Of a stretch of DNA of 64,000 bases, positions 52,250 through 60,800 are shown in pieces. Origin of the DNA: Enterobacteriaceae bacterium RIT693 (GTDB lineage Bacteria; Pseudomonadota; Gammaproteobacteria; Enterobacterales; Enterobacteriaceae); the NCBI GenBank assembly GCA_009668225.1, contig WJYK01000001.1, forward strand, positions 1-64,000, written 5' to 3'. Below the pieces are notes generated by a model. The model did no database searches, was not told the DNA's origin, and saw only the letters and a program-made list of their open reading frames with translations. Numbering within the stretch: position 1 is the first letter of the stretch; each line of letters opens with the position of its first letter. The position numbers and the translations under genes were made by a program.

Positions 52250-52489
52250 TGTTGCTTTCCAGCCTGACTGACTGCACCGGTACAGGTATTGGGAGACCAT
52301 ATCCATGAGAACAGGCACAGCAATCGCTACGAGGACGAGATGTTTGCAATCAAATACTTTCAGAAAGGAACGGCACATATCAGCTTCAGACGACCGCAGC
52401 TGGTTGAAAAGCTGAATGAGATTATCGCCAGACATTATCCGGGGCACTGGCAGCAAGGTAAAACCAGAAACAGGCGCTATCCTGTCTAA
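52250..52489 (+). pseudogene. DUF4942-like C-terminal remnant
   Basis: The frame from 52289 contains YEDEMFAIKYFQKGTAHISF followed by RRPQLVEKLNEIIARHYPG, which resembles the end of DUF4942 proteins found on prophage and integrative islands. The large N-terminal part is absent. It lies next to the 3' end of serT, consistent with island remains. Confidence 0.55.
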
Positions 52490-52590
52490 TGCATTCTGAG
52501 CTCCACCAGTGCAAGCCAGAAGTTAATGGCATACTGGAAACCAGCACAAAAGAAAAAACCCAAGCCGCATAACGACTTGGGTTTCGAATT

Positions 52591-52678
52591 TGGCGGAAGC
52601 GCAGAGATTCGAACTCTGGAACCCTTTCGGGTCGCCGGTTTTCAAGACCGGTGCCTTCAACCGCTCGGCCACACTTCC
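52591..52678 (-). tRNA. serT: tRNA-Ser (anticodon UGA)
   Basis: An 88-nt tRNA read on the minus strand from GGAAGTGTGGCCGAGCGG to CGCTTCCGCCA. It has the long variable arm of serine tRNAs (GCGACCCGAAAGGGTTCC), anticodon loop CTTGAAA giving anticodon UGA, T-arm GTTCGAATC, and encoded CCA. E. coli serT also lies beside yccA. The DNA downstream of its 3' end (left of 52591) is island-like; tRNA 3' ends are common integration sites. Confidence 0.97.
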
Positions 52679-52834
52679 AACGAGGCGAACTATAAACATA
52701 GCCATACTTCATGTAAAGCACGATTTTGTTCAATCGCCTGAAATTTCATCATATTTGTGTTATTTGCCTGAAACATCATCAATATGTTTACTTTCAAACC
52801 GCTTTTCTGCCCCCAGACGGGGGCAGCGTCGGCA

Positions 52835-54460
52835 TCAATGCTTTTTGATGTACATATCCTGGGTGAGATATTTACCCAGCGTGCTTGGCGCATAGCCGCC
52901 CACGTAAGGTTTTACCAGTTGAACCTTCACATAGTGGTAGATAGGAATGGTCGGAACGTCTTTCGCAAGAATATCCTCGGCCTGCTGATAGTATTTTGCA
53001 CGTTCTTCCACGCTGCCGGCCTGCGAAGCTTTGGCAATAATCTCGTCATAAGCAGGGTTGCTGTATTTTGAGCTGTTCTGGCTGTCGCCGGTACGGAAGT
53101 TGTTCAGGTAGGTAGCCGCATCATCATAGTCGGCAATCCAACCATAGCGCACCAGGTCATAGTTGCCGGTGCGTTTAGTATCCAGCATGGTTTTCCATTC
53201 CTGGTTTTGTAGCTTAGCCTCAACGCCAACGTTTTTCTTCCACATCGAACTGGCGGCAATAGCGATACGCTGGTGAGATTCAGACGTGTTGTATAGCAGG
53301 TTGAACTGCAGCGGATGCTTCTCGTTGAAGCCCGCCTCTGCCAGTAGTTTTTTCGCTTCCGCAATGCGCTTATCGTGGCTCCAGCTGCCGTAATCCGCTG
53401 GTTTAAGCTCAATACCGCCAATTTTAGGCTGACTCACAAGCCACGCGGGCTTTTGCCCCTGCCCTAATACTTTCCCGGCAATAATGTCTTTATCCAGCGC
53501 CAAATTCAGCGCCAGTCGAACACGCGGGTCATTGAACGGTGCTTTAGTGGTATTAAATTCGTAATAGTAGGTAGAGAGGTAAGGCGTGATATGGACCTGA
53601 TCCGGAATGGATTTCTTCAGTGAGGCAAAGAGCGTTTCCGGCACGGTATAGGTGATGTCTATCTCACCTGCCTTATAGCGGTTAATATCTGCTGTGCCGG
53701 AAGTAACGGGCAGGTAAGTCACCTTATTAATCACCGTATGCGCGTCGTCCCAGTACTGCTTATTACGCTCGCCGACGACTTTTTCATTCACCACCCACTG
53801 CGACAACTTATACGGGCCGCTGCTCACGAAATTGACAGGCTGAGTCCATTTATCCCCGAATTTTTCTACGGCCGCTTCACTCACGGGCACCATCGACGTA
53901 TGGCCCAGCATCAGCAAGAAGGCCGACGTTGGCTGATCCAGCGTCACCTGCACGGTGTTGGCATCCAGCGCCTTCACGCCCAGGCTATCAACCGGCTTCT
54001 TGCCTTCGGCAATATCATTCGCATTTTCTATGTGCATCGTGCCGGGGTAAGTGGCATAAGGGGAACCCGTTTTAGGGTCCACTAAACGCTTCCAGCTCCA
54101 GACTACGTCCTGCGCGGTAATGGGCTCACCGTTGGACCACTTGATCCCCGGGCGCAGATGGAACGTCCAGACTTTGTTGTCCTGGTTCTCCCATTTTGCG
54201 GCCAGATGCGGTTCGATGGTGCCATCATTTTTGACGCGAATCAGCCCGTCAAAGAAGTCGCCAATGATATTCCCCTCAACGTCGCTTTCCACTTTATGCG
54301 GGTCAAGCGACGCCGGTTCACTGCCGTTGTTACGCACCAGCTCCTGTTTGGCTGCAAGCTCGGTTCCCGGCGGAACGTCCGCTGCCCATGCGCTGGAAAT
54401 AGCGCTGAGCAAACCCAGAGCAACCAATGATTTTGAGAATGTGTTGTTGTTTGTTTTCAT
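52835..54460 (-). CDS. OppA/MppA-family oligopeptide-binding protein, orphan copy
   Basis: A 541-residue periplasmic binding protein (type 5 family) with signal peptide MKTNNNTFSKSLVALGLLSAISSAWA. The mature protein carries RNNGSEPASLDPHKVESD, AAKWENQDNKVWTFHLRPGIKWSNG, TQPVNFVSSGPYKLSQWVVNE and the OppA-like ending TQDMYIKKH. No oppBCDF genes are adjacent, so it must feed a transporter encoded elsewhere, as MppA does with the Opp permease. Placed between serT and yccA, where E. coli has none, so it is probably an acquired or duplicated paralogue. Confidence 0.9.
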   Translation of the reverse strand: MKTNNNTFSKSLVALGLLSAISSAWAADVPPGTELAAKQELVRNNGSEPASLDPHKVESDVEGNIIGDFFDGLIRVKNDGTIEPHLAAKWENQDNKVWTFHLRPGIKWSNGEPITAQDVVWSWKRLVDPKTGSPYATYPGTMHIENANDIAEGKKPVDSLGVKALDANTVQVTLDQPTSAFLLMLGHTSMVPVSEAAVEKFGDKWTQPVNFVSSGPYKLSQWVVNEKVVGERNKQYWDDAHTVINKVTYLPVTSGTADINRYKAGEIDITYTVPETLFASLKKSIPDQVHITPYLSTYYYEFNTTKAPFNDPRVRLALNLALDKDIIAGKVLGQGQKPAWLVSQPKIGGIELKPADYGSWSHDKRIAEAKKLLAEAGFNEKHPLQFNLLYNTSESHQRIAIAASSMWKKNVGVEAKLQNQEWKTMLDTKRTGNYDLVRYGWIADYDDAATYLNNFRTGDSQNSSKYSNPAYDEIIAKASQAGSVEERAKYYQQAEDILAKDVPTIPIYHYVKVQLVKPYVGGYAPSTLGKYLTQDMYIKKH

Positions 54461-54687
54461 GACCTACGCCTTATTGATGTTATTTAACGACGGTACGGCT
54501 AACACTCTTAGTCACCTTTCATCAATAAAGCAATATTTTTCAGCCACCTATAAGTGGGTGTTATGGCATTAATTTTGTACAATGTGATAAGCTGCACGAG
54601 GTAAAGATGGGTAAAAAGGCTTTTGTCTAATAAAGGTGGGCATTATGCTCATCACCATAAAACACCTGTAAAAGAGAGAGTTTTAGA

Positions 54688-55347
54688 ATGGATCGCATTA
54701 TTACCTCCTCGCGTGACCGTTCGTCACTGCTCAGCACTCACAAAGTGCTACGTAATACCTATTTCCTGCTGAGTTTGACGCTGGCATTTTCCGCGTTGAC
54801 CGCAACGGCCAGTACCGTCTTAATGCTGCCTTCTCCGGGACTTATTCTGACGCTGGTGGGTATGTATGGTCTGATGTTCCTGACCTACAAAACCGCTGAC
54901 AAACCGGTGGGCATTCTGTCTGCGTTCGCCTTTACTGGCTTCCTGGGCTACATCTTGGGGCCAATGCTTAACGCCTATCTTTCTGCCGGTATGGGCGATG
55001 TCATTGGTATGGCGCTGGGCGGAACCGCGCTGGTGTTCTTCAGCTGCTCGGCCTATGTGCTGACCACGCGCAAAGACATGTCCTTCCTCGGCGGCATGCT
55101 GATGGCGGGCGTTGTAGTCGTGCTGATTGGTATGGTGGCTAACATCTTCCTGCAGCTCCCGGCCCTGCATCTGGCCATTAGCGCGGTGTTTATCCTGATC
55201 TCTTCCGGCGCCATTCTGTTTGAGACCAGCAACATTATTCGCGGCGGTGAAACTAACTACATCCGCGCGACCGTAAGCCTGTATGTTTCACTTTACAACA
55301 TCTTCGTTAGCCTGCTGAGCATCCTTGGGTTTGCCAGCCGCGACTAA
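54688..55347 (+). CDS. yccA: BAX-inhibitor-1 family membrane protein YccA
   Basis: A 219-residue inner-membrane protein with seven predicted helices after a short charged N-terminus ([28 protein letters not shown]), including [26 protein letters not shown]. YccA is a substrate and modulator of the FtsH protease and can protect the Sec translocon when jammed. Neighbours serT and tusE match E. coli. GAGAG ribosome region before the ATG; a strong terminator follows. Confidence 0.96.
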   Translation: MDRIITSSRDRSSLLSTHKVLRNTYFLLSLTLAFSALTATASTVLMLPSPGLILTLVGMYGLMFLTYKTADKPVGILSAFAFTGFLGYILGPMLNAYLSAGMGDVIGMALGGTALVFFSCSAYVLTTRKDMSFLGGMLMAGVVVVLIGMVANIFLQLPALHLAISAVFILISSGAILFETSNIIRGGETNYIRATVSLYVSLYNIFVSLLSILGFASRD

Positions 55348-55369
55348 CTGACACGGTCACTTCTGAAAA

Positions 55370-55399
55370 GAGAATGCCCTGTGCATTCTCTTTTTTTTT
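55370..55399 (+). terminator. Terminator of yccA
   Basis: GAGAATGC pairs with GCATTCTC around CCTGT and is followed by nine Ts, 22 bp after the yccA stop. Confidence 0.95.
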
Positions 55400-55475
55400 G
55401 CCTCTACACCGGCTCTTAAGCCGACAGGGAAAATTTGCTACACTGCGCCCGATTTGACGTGAATAGTGGATAACT

Positions 55476-55805
55476 ATGTTGACCTTCGAAGGTAAAGAAA
55501 TAGAAACAGACACCGATGGCTACCTGAAAAACAGCCAGGCGTGGAGCGAGCCGCTGGCGGAAGTGATTGCCGCTGGAGAAGGAATTACCCTCGCGGTAGA
55601 ACACTGGGAAGTCGTGCGCTTTGTGCGCGAGTTTTACCTGGAGTTTAATACCTCCCCGGCTATCCGTATGCTGGTTAAGGCCATGGCGAACAAGTTTGGC
55701 GAAGAGAAAGGCAACAGCCGTTATCTCTATCGCCTGTTCCCGAAAGGCCCGGCAAAACAGGCTACGAAAATCGCAGGCCTGCCAAAGCCGGTGAAGTGCA
55801 TCTAG
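55476..55805 (+). CDS. tusE: Sulfurtransferase TusE (tRNA 2-thiouridine synthesis)
   Basis: A 109-residue DsrC-like protein that takes sulfur from TusBCD and passes it to MnmA for 2-thiolation of tRNA wobble uridine. The acceptor cysteine is the penultimate residue (KPVKCI, C108), as in the family. [21 protein letters not shown] is typical. Convergent with acyP, overlapping its 3' end by 4 bp. Confidence 0.96.
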   Translation: MLTFEGKEIETDTDGYLKNSQAWSEPLAEVIAAGEGITLAVEHWEVVRFVREFYLEFNTSPAIRMLVKAMANKFGEEKGNSRYLYRLFPKGPAKQATKIAGLPKPVKCI

Positions 55806-56092
55806 TAACGAATCCCAAAGTTGACCCATTCGCGTTCGGGTTGATGAGGTTCAGTCAAAACTTTGTCAACCCTCGCGCTACGTGGCCCTCCGGCTTTTAG
55901 CCACGCCAGCAGCTTTTCAACCTGCTCAGCCTCACCGCAAGCCACCACCTCAACGCTGCCATCATCAAGATTACGGGCGTAACCGGTTAAGCCGAGTTTT
56001 TCTCCCTCACGCTGCGTGCTGTAACGAAAGCCCACGCCCTGCACCATGCCGTGAACCCAGCACTTAACGCACTGCCGTTGTGAATCCGCCAT
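55802..56092 (-). CDS. acyP: Acylphosphatase
   Basis: A 96-residue acylphosphatase (E. coli YccX) hydrolysing carboxyl-phosphate bonds. The signature [15 protein letters not shown] supplies the catalytic arginine, and the [17 protein letters not shown] segment supplies the catalytic asparagine. Convergent with tusE. Confidence 0.95.
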   Translation of the reverse strand: MADSQRQCVKCWVHGMVQGVGFRYSTQREGEKLGLTGYARNLDDGSVEVVACGEAEQVEKLLAWLKAGGPRSARVDKVLTEPHQPEREWVNFGIRY

Positions 56093-56253
56093 TGTTTCTT
56101 CTCCAGTCTCAAATCTGCTCTCAGTCTAACAGGGCGCATAATTTTTTCTTACGCCGCGGCCAACGCCGTGAGGCCTTTCACGTGAATAAATTGCAATTAC
56201 ATGCTCTAACCCGGAAAATGGCGCTCATTTCTTAGCGAAGCAGCAAATAAATT

Positions 56254-57444
56254 ATGAGCGTACGTTTAGTGTTAGCCAAAGGGCGTGAGAAGTCGTTATT
56301 GCGCCGTCATCCATGGGTGTTCTCCGGCGCGGTTGCGCGTCTGGAAGGCAAGGCCAATCTCGGTGAAACGGTCGATGTGGTGGACAGCCAGGGCAAATGG
56401 CTTGCCCGTGCCGCCTTCTCCCCTGAGTCGCAAATCCGCGCCCGCGTCTGGACCTTCAATCAGGATGAGAGCATCGATATCGCCTTCTTCACCCGTCGCC
56501 TCCAGCAGGCGCAGCAGTGGCGAGACTGGCTGGCTAAGCGTGACGGGCTGGACAGCTATCGCCTGATTGCCGGTGAGTCTGATGGTCTGCCAGGCGTGAC
56601 CATCGACCGTTTCGGTAACTTCCTGGTGCTGCAACTGCTGTCTGCAGGCGCAGAATATCAACGTCCGGCGCTGGTTGCCGCCCTGCAATCGCTCTATCCG
56701 GAGTGCTCCATTTACGACCGCTCTGACGTGACCGTGCGTAAGAAAGAAGGCATGGCTTTGACTCAGGGGCCGGTGAGCGGTGAGCAGCCACCCGCCCTGC
56801 TGCCAATTGAAGAGCACGGCATGAAGCTGCTGGTGGATATTCAGGGCGGGCATAAAACCGGCTATTACCTCGATCAGCGCGACAGCCGTTTCGCCACTCG
56901 CCGCTACGTTGATAATAAGCGTGTACTGAACTGCTTCTCTTACACCGGTGGTTTTGCCGTCTCCGCACTGATGGGCAACTGTAGCCAGGTGGTGAGCGTT
57001 GATACCTCTCAGGATGCACTGGATATTGCCAAACAAAACGTTGAGCTAAATAAGCTTGACCTAAGCAAAGCAGAATTCCTGCGTGACGATGTCTTTAAGC
57101 TGCTGCGTAAATACCGCGATCGGGGCGAGAAGTTCGACGTCATCGTAATGGATCCGCCTAAATTTGTTGAAAACAAAAACCAGCTGGCGGGCGCCTGCCG
57201 TGGTTACAAAGACATCAACATGCTAGCCATTCAGCTCCTGAATCCTGGCGGCATTCTGATGACCTTCTCCTGCTCGGGGCTGATGACCACAGATTTATTC
57301 CAGAAAATCATCGCCGACGCCGCCGTAGATGCCGGGCGTGATGTACAATTTATAGAGCAGTTCCGTCAGTCGGCCGATCACCCGGTGATCGCAACCTACC
57401 CGGAAGGGCTGTATCTGAAAGGGTTTGCCTGTCGAGTCATGTAG
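56254..57444 (+). CDS. rlmI: 23S rRNA m5C1962 methyltransferase RlmI
   Basis: A 396-residue SAM-dependent methyltransferase modifying cytosine 1962 of 23S rRNA. The N-terminal PUA domain ([27 protein letters not shown]) is followed by a middle EEHAD-like domain and the Rossmann part: [32 protein letters not shown] and the catalytic cysteine in MTFSCSGLM. Same length and place as in E. coli (yccW). Confidence 0.97.
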   Translation: MSVRLVLAKGREKSLLRRHPWVFSGAVARLEGKANLGETVDVVDSQGKWLARAAFSPESQIRARVWTFNQDESIDIAFFTRRLQQAQQWRDWLAKRDGLDSYRLIAGESDGLPGVTIDRFGNFLVLQLLSAGAEYQRPALVAALQSLYPECSIYDRSDVTVRKKEGMALTQGPVSGEQPPALLPIEEHGMKLLVDIQGGHKTGYYLDQRDSRFATRRYVDNKRVLNCFSYTGGFAVSALMGNCSQVVSVDTSQDALDIAKQNVELNKLDLSKAEFLRDDVFKLLRKYRDRGEKFDVIVMDPPKFVENKNQLAGACRGYKDINMLAIQLLNPGGILMTFSCSGLMTTDLFQKIIADAAVDAGRDVQFIEQFRQSADHPVIATYPEGLYLKGFACRVM

Positions 57445-57505
57445 CTTGAAAAGTGGAGAATTGCCCGCATATCACTATGCAGAGTAATGTTCCCGGGAGG
57501 TGACT

Positions 57506-57823
57506 ATGATTGCCAGCAAATTCGGTATTGGCCAGCAGGTTCGCCATTCTTTACTGGGCTATCTGGGCGTAGTGGTTGACATTGACCCTGAGTATTCGCT
57601 TGATGAGCCACAGGAAGATGAACTGGCCGACAATAACGCACTTCGCGCCGCTCCCTGGTACCACGTTGTGATGGAAGATGATGATGGCCAGGCGATTCAT
57701 ACCTATCTCGCCGAAGCTCAGCTTAGTTCTGAAGATGACGACGAGCACCCTGAACAGCCGTCAATGGACGAACTGGCTGCCTCGATACGCCAACAGCTTC
57801 AGGCACCACGCCTGCGTAACTGA
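57506..57823 (+). CDS. hspQ: Heat-shock protein HspQ
   Basis: A 105-residue protein (start [20 protein letters not shown]; the frame opens two codons earlier with GTG, but GGAGG is well placed for 57506). The conserved [13 protein letters not shown] and TYLAEAQLS segments identify HspQ. It acts on Lon as a specificity-enhancing factor and binds hemimethylated DNA in vitro. Its terminator hairpin is split by an IS element. Confidence 0.95.
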   Translation: MIASKFGIGQQVRHSLLGYLGVVVDIDPEYSLDEPQEDELADNNALRAAPWYHVVMEDDDGQAIHTYLAEAQLSSEDDDEHPEQPSMDELAASIRQQLQAPRLRN

Positions 57824-57841
57824 CAAAAACCCACCGGATGG

Positions 57842-58997
57842 CGCAATGCCGATCAGTTAAGGATCGGTTGACCGATCCTTAAACTGCTGCACTATAACGG
57901 CTTCCACAACAGGGAGCCGTTTTCTTATGCCGCTTCTTAATGACCTGCTCGATTTTAGCGACCATCCCCTTTTGCCTCCGCCTTCTGCACAGATGTTTGC
58001 AGAACATCTTCCCGCTGAGTGGATACAGCACTGCCCGACACTCTCTGAGCACGCAACCGTTCGCCGTCGGCGCCTGCCGGGGGATATGGTTATCTGGATG
58101 GTCGTGGCAATGGCCTTTTTCCGTAATGAGCCGATTACCGATGTGGTTCGTCGTCTGAACCTGAGTGCCGATGGCGACGCCGGCATGAACCTGCTGGCCC
58201 GCAGCGCTGTCACCCAGGCACGCCAGCGCGTGGGGGCGGCACCGGTTGAGTGGCTCTTCCGTCAGACCGCACAGACATGGGGAGCGGAACGCTACCGCAA
58301 GGATGACTGGCAGGGGTTGCAACTTTTTGCCGTTGATGGGGCACAGTTCAGAACACCTGACGAGCCTGAGCTTCGTGAATATTACGGCTCAGCGAATACC
58401 TCCACCCCACGCCAGAGCGCTTATCCGGTTATGCGTCTGGTGGCCTTAATGAACCTGGGCAGCCATGTGCTACTGGATACCGTGACCGCCCCTTACCGGC
58501 GAAGTGAACGGGGTGGAGAAAACGGTCCTGACCTCACTTCCGGCAGACCGCTATAAAGCAAAAGATGTGGCAGAGCTTTACCACTCACGGTGGGAAATCG
58601 AAGTCGGGTTCAGAAACCTGAAAAGTAGCCTGCTGGATAATGCGCTGGTGCTGAGAAGCCGTAAGGTTGACCTGCTGGAGCAGGAGGTGTGGGGCATGTT
58701 GCTGGCCTATAACCTGATACGTCGTGAGGCGACAAGGGTCGTGGAGAAACACAAAAAAGCGCCCTCAGAAATGAGCTTTAAGTTCGCCTTCCAGTTTATC
58801 GCGACGGAAATGATAGTGCTGGGAAATACGGTATCACCGGGGACAATCCCGAAACGGCTGGAGCACCTGCGGGGGAATCTGGAAGCGGTGTTCATAAAAA
58901 AACGCCCCCGACCATCAAGGCCGGGGGCAGTTAAGATGTCAAAAACCCGTTATCCGGTGAACGCCTATGCCGCTCCGCTTAAGTGAACGGCATTGCG
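57842..58997 (+). mobile_element. IS4-group insertion element, internally deleted
   Basis: A 1156-bp element with 20-bp terminal repeats (left CGCAATGCCGATCAGTTAAG; the right end matches at 18 of 20 when complemented, 58978-58997). It is flanked by direct copies of CCGGATGG (57834-57841 and 58998-59005), the minimal target duplication. An internal palindrome near the left end (57859-57881) may block read-in. Classical IS4 is about 1.43 kb, so about 270 bp are missing from the transposase gene. Confidence 0.88.
57927..58986 (+). pseudogene. IS4-family transposase, disrupted by deletion and frame change
   Basis: The N-terminal part (57927 to about 58500) includes TVRRRRLPGDMVIWMVVAMAFF, SAVTQARQRVG and FAVDGAQFRTPD with the first catalytic Asp. 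The C-terminal part (58504-58986, another frame) holds the YREK-type signature YHSRWEIEVGFRNLKSSLLDNALVLRS. About 90 residues between them, including the second Asp, are missing. The element cannot transpose by itself. Confidence 0.88.
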
Positions 58998-59016
58998 CCG
59001 GATGGCGGGGTTTTTC

Positions 59017-59430
59017 TTATTTCGCCAGCCCGAGGCGCGGTATCTCAATCGCCGGGCATTTATCCATCACGACGCTTAATCCCGCATTTTGCGCCAGTAC
59101 AGCAGCCTGCTCGTTTATCACGCCTAACTGCATCCACAGCGTTTTCGCCCCAATGGCAATGGCCTCCTGCGCAACGCCCCAGGCGGCCTCTGAATTGCGG
59201 AATACGTCGACCATGTCCACTTTCTTAGGAATATCGGCAAGCGTTGCATAGCCAGCCTGCCCCAGCAGCGTTTTACCCGCCACCTTCGGCGAGACAGGAA
59301 TAACGTCGTAGCCCTGTTTTAACAGGTAGTCCATCACTCGATAGCTTGGACGATCGGGCTTATCACTCGCGCCCACCAGCGCAATGGTACGGGTTGTTTT
59401 CAGGATAGTTTCAATATCACTTTGTTTCAT
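59017..59430 (-). CDS. yccU: CoA-binding domain protein YccU
   Basis: A 137-residue Rossmann-like CoA_binding protein ([50 protein letters not shown]). The biochemical role is unknown. It keeps the E. coli position between hspQ and yccT. Its 3' end faces hspQ, with which it shares the terminator interrupted by the IS4-like element. Confidence 0.94.
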   Translation of the reverse strand: MKQSDIETILKTTRTIALVGASDKPDRPSYRVMDYLLKQGYDVIPVSPKVAGKTLLGQAGYATLADIPKKVDMVDVFRNSEAAWGVAQEAIAIGAKTLWMQLGVINEQAAVLAQNAGLSVVMDKCPAIEIPRLGLAK

Positions 59431-59600
59431 AGCGCCCCCATAAGATGTTATCTGAAGTGTATGCCAAAGCAGGGCTCCCGGCTATTTTTGTACCGGCAAC
59501 GGGAGAGCGCAATTTCTGAAAATATGTCTATATGTTAATAGATAGGGTTTGGGTAAAATTTTGAAACATCCACCCAGCCAGCTCAACCAGGGAGAGTAAC

Positions 59601-60248
59601 ATGAGAGTCGGCCTGCCCGTAGTCACATTGATGTTGATGATGCCAGTGCTGGTCTGGGGAACAACCCTGCGGCTAAGTCCCGAAGTTGATTTACTGGTTC
59701 TTGACGGTAAAAAAGTTTCCAGCTCGCTTCTGAAAGGCGCCGAAAGCATTGAACTTGATAATGGGCCACACCAGTTAGTCATTAGGGTGGAAAAAAACCT
59801 TAACGTCACTCAACGTGACAGACGCCCTGGATTTTCTCCGCCACTGGTAGTCAGTTTTGACTCCAAAGAGATAGACCTGGTGAATATTATTCTACCGCGC
59901 AAAGACGACATACACGCCCAGACGCCTCCCTATATTAAGCTGCTTGATGGTCACGCAAAGCCCATTCCCATCAGAACCGACGTTCTGGAAACGATACCCG
60001 ATCCCACCGGTACGGATTACGAGGAAGAGACACTGCGCTACAACAAAGCAGGGAAAAAAGCTTCAATGCCGGGGTTCGCGACGCTGACAGCCGTCGACGC
60101 CCATGATGTTGCCGCTGCGAAGCCAGCGTTCCCGCCTTCACAGTCTGAAACGCTGACGGAACAAAGGCTGAAGTATTTGTTTAGCCAGGCCGATAAATCG
60201 ACACGCGCGCGCTTTTTACGCTGGGCAAAAGAGACGCCAACGCCATAG
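59601..60248 (+). CDS. yccT: YccT/CsgI family periplasmic protein (DUF2057)
   Basis: A 215-residue exported protein with signal peptide MRVGLPVVTLMLMMPVLVWG and DUF2057 domain (LRLSPEVDLLVLDGKKV near the mature start; LDNGPHQLVIRVEKNL). In E. coli the orthologue, also named csgI, slows curli fibre assembly. The start has GGGAG upstream. Position matches the E. coli order. Confidence 0.93.
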   Translation: MRVGLPVVTLMLMMPVLVWGTTLRLSPEVDLLVLDGKKVSSSLLKGAESIELDNGPHQLVIRVEKNLNVTQRDRRPGFSPPLVVSFDSKEIDLVNIILPRKDDIHAQTPPYIKLLDGHAKPIPIRTDVLETIPDPTGTDYEEETLRYNKAGKKASMPGFATLTAVDAHDVAAAKPAFPPSQSETLTEQRLKYLFSQADKSTRARFLRWAKETPTP

Positions 60249-60341
60249 CGGAAACTCGCGCTTTTTTTGACTCCCTTCTCTTGCAGCGCCGGGGGCTTTT
60301 AGTAAGCTGTGGGCAACCCCAAAACAGCCCAGGAAAAGACA

Positions 60342-60800
60342 ATGGAATTAACGACCCGCACACTTGCGGTAAAAAAACATATCGCACTGGTCGCCCACGA
60401 TCACTGTAAGGATGCACTTTTAAAATGGGTACAGCGGCATAAAACCACGCTTGCCAGCCACACGCTATATGCTACCGGGACAACAGGTAATCTGATCCAG
60501 CGAGCAACGGGCCTTGAAGTACACGCGATGCTCAGCGGCCCAATGGGAGGCGACCAGCAGGTAGGCGCCTTGATTTCCGAAGGCAAAATTGACGTTCTGA
60601 TTTTCTTCTGGGATCCGCTTAACGCCGTACCACATGACCCCGACGTTAAAGCCCTGCTGCGGCTGGCCACCGTCTGGAACATCCCGGTAGCCACCAACCT
60701 CTCCACCGCCGACTTTATCATTCACTCGCCGGGCTTTAACGAAAGCGTTGATATTCTGATCCCGGACTACCAACGCTATCTCAATGAACGCCTGAAATAA
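60342..60800 (+). CDS. mgsA: Methylglyoxal synthase
   Basis: A 152-residue enzyme converting dihydroxyacetone phosphate to methylglyoxal. The start [23 protein letters not shown] matches E. coli (an upstream extension to 60309 is not used; AGGAAAAG precedes 60342). The phosphate-site [13 protein letters not shown] and catalytic Asp in [13 protein letters not shown] are conserved. Ends one base before helD on the other strand. Confidence 0.96.
   Translation: MELTTRTLAVKKHIALVAHDHCKDALLKWVQRHKTTLASHTLYATGTTGNLIQRATGLEVHAMLSGPMGGDQQVGALISEGKIDVLIFFWDPLNAVPHDPDVKALLRLATVWNIPVATNLSTADFIIHSPGFNESVDILIPDYQRYLNERLK

Noticed and set aside
52111-52308. A 65-codon plus-strand frame near serT
   Set aside because: Overlaps other short frames, no ribosome site, and no family resemblance.
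45100-52590. Search by eye for a second copy of the serT 3' end as left attachment site
   Set aside because: No matching repeat was seen; the left border of the island therefore remains undefined.
52807-52826. CTGCCCCC/GGGGGCAG hairpin after the OppA-type gene considered as a terminator
   Set aside because: A good stem, but no T-run on either strand; not called as an intrinsic terminator.
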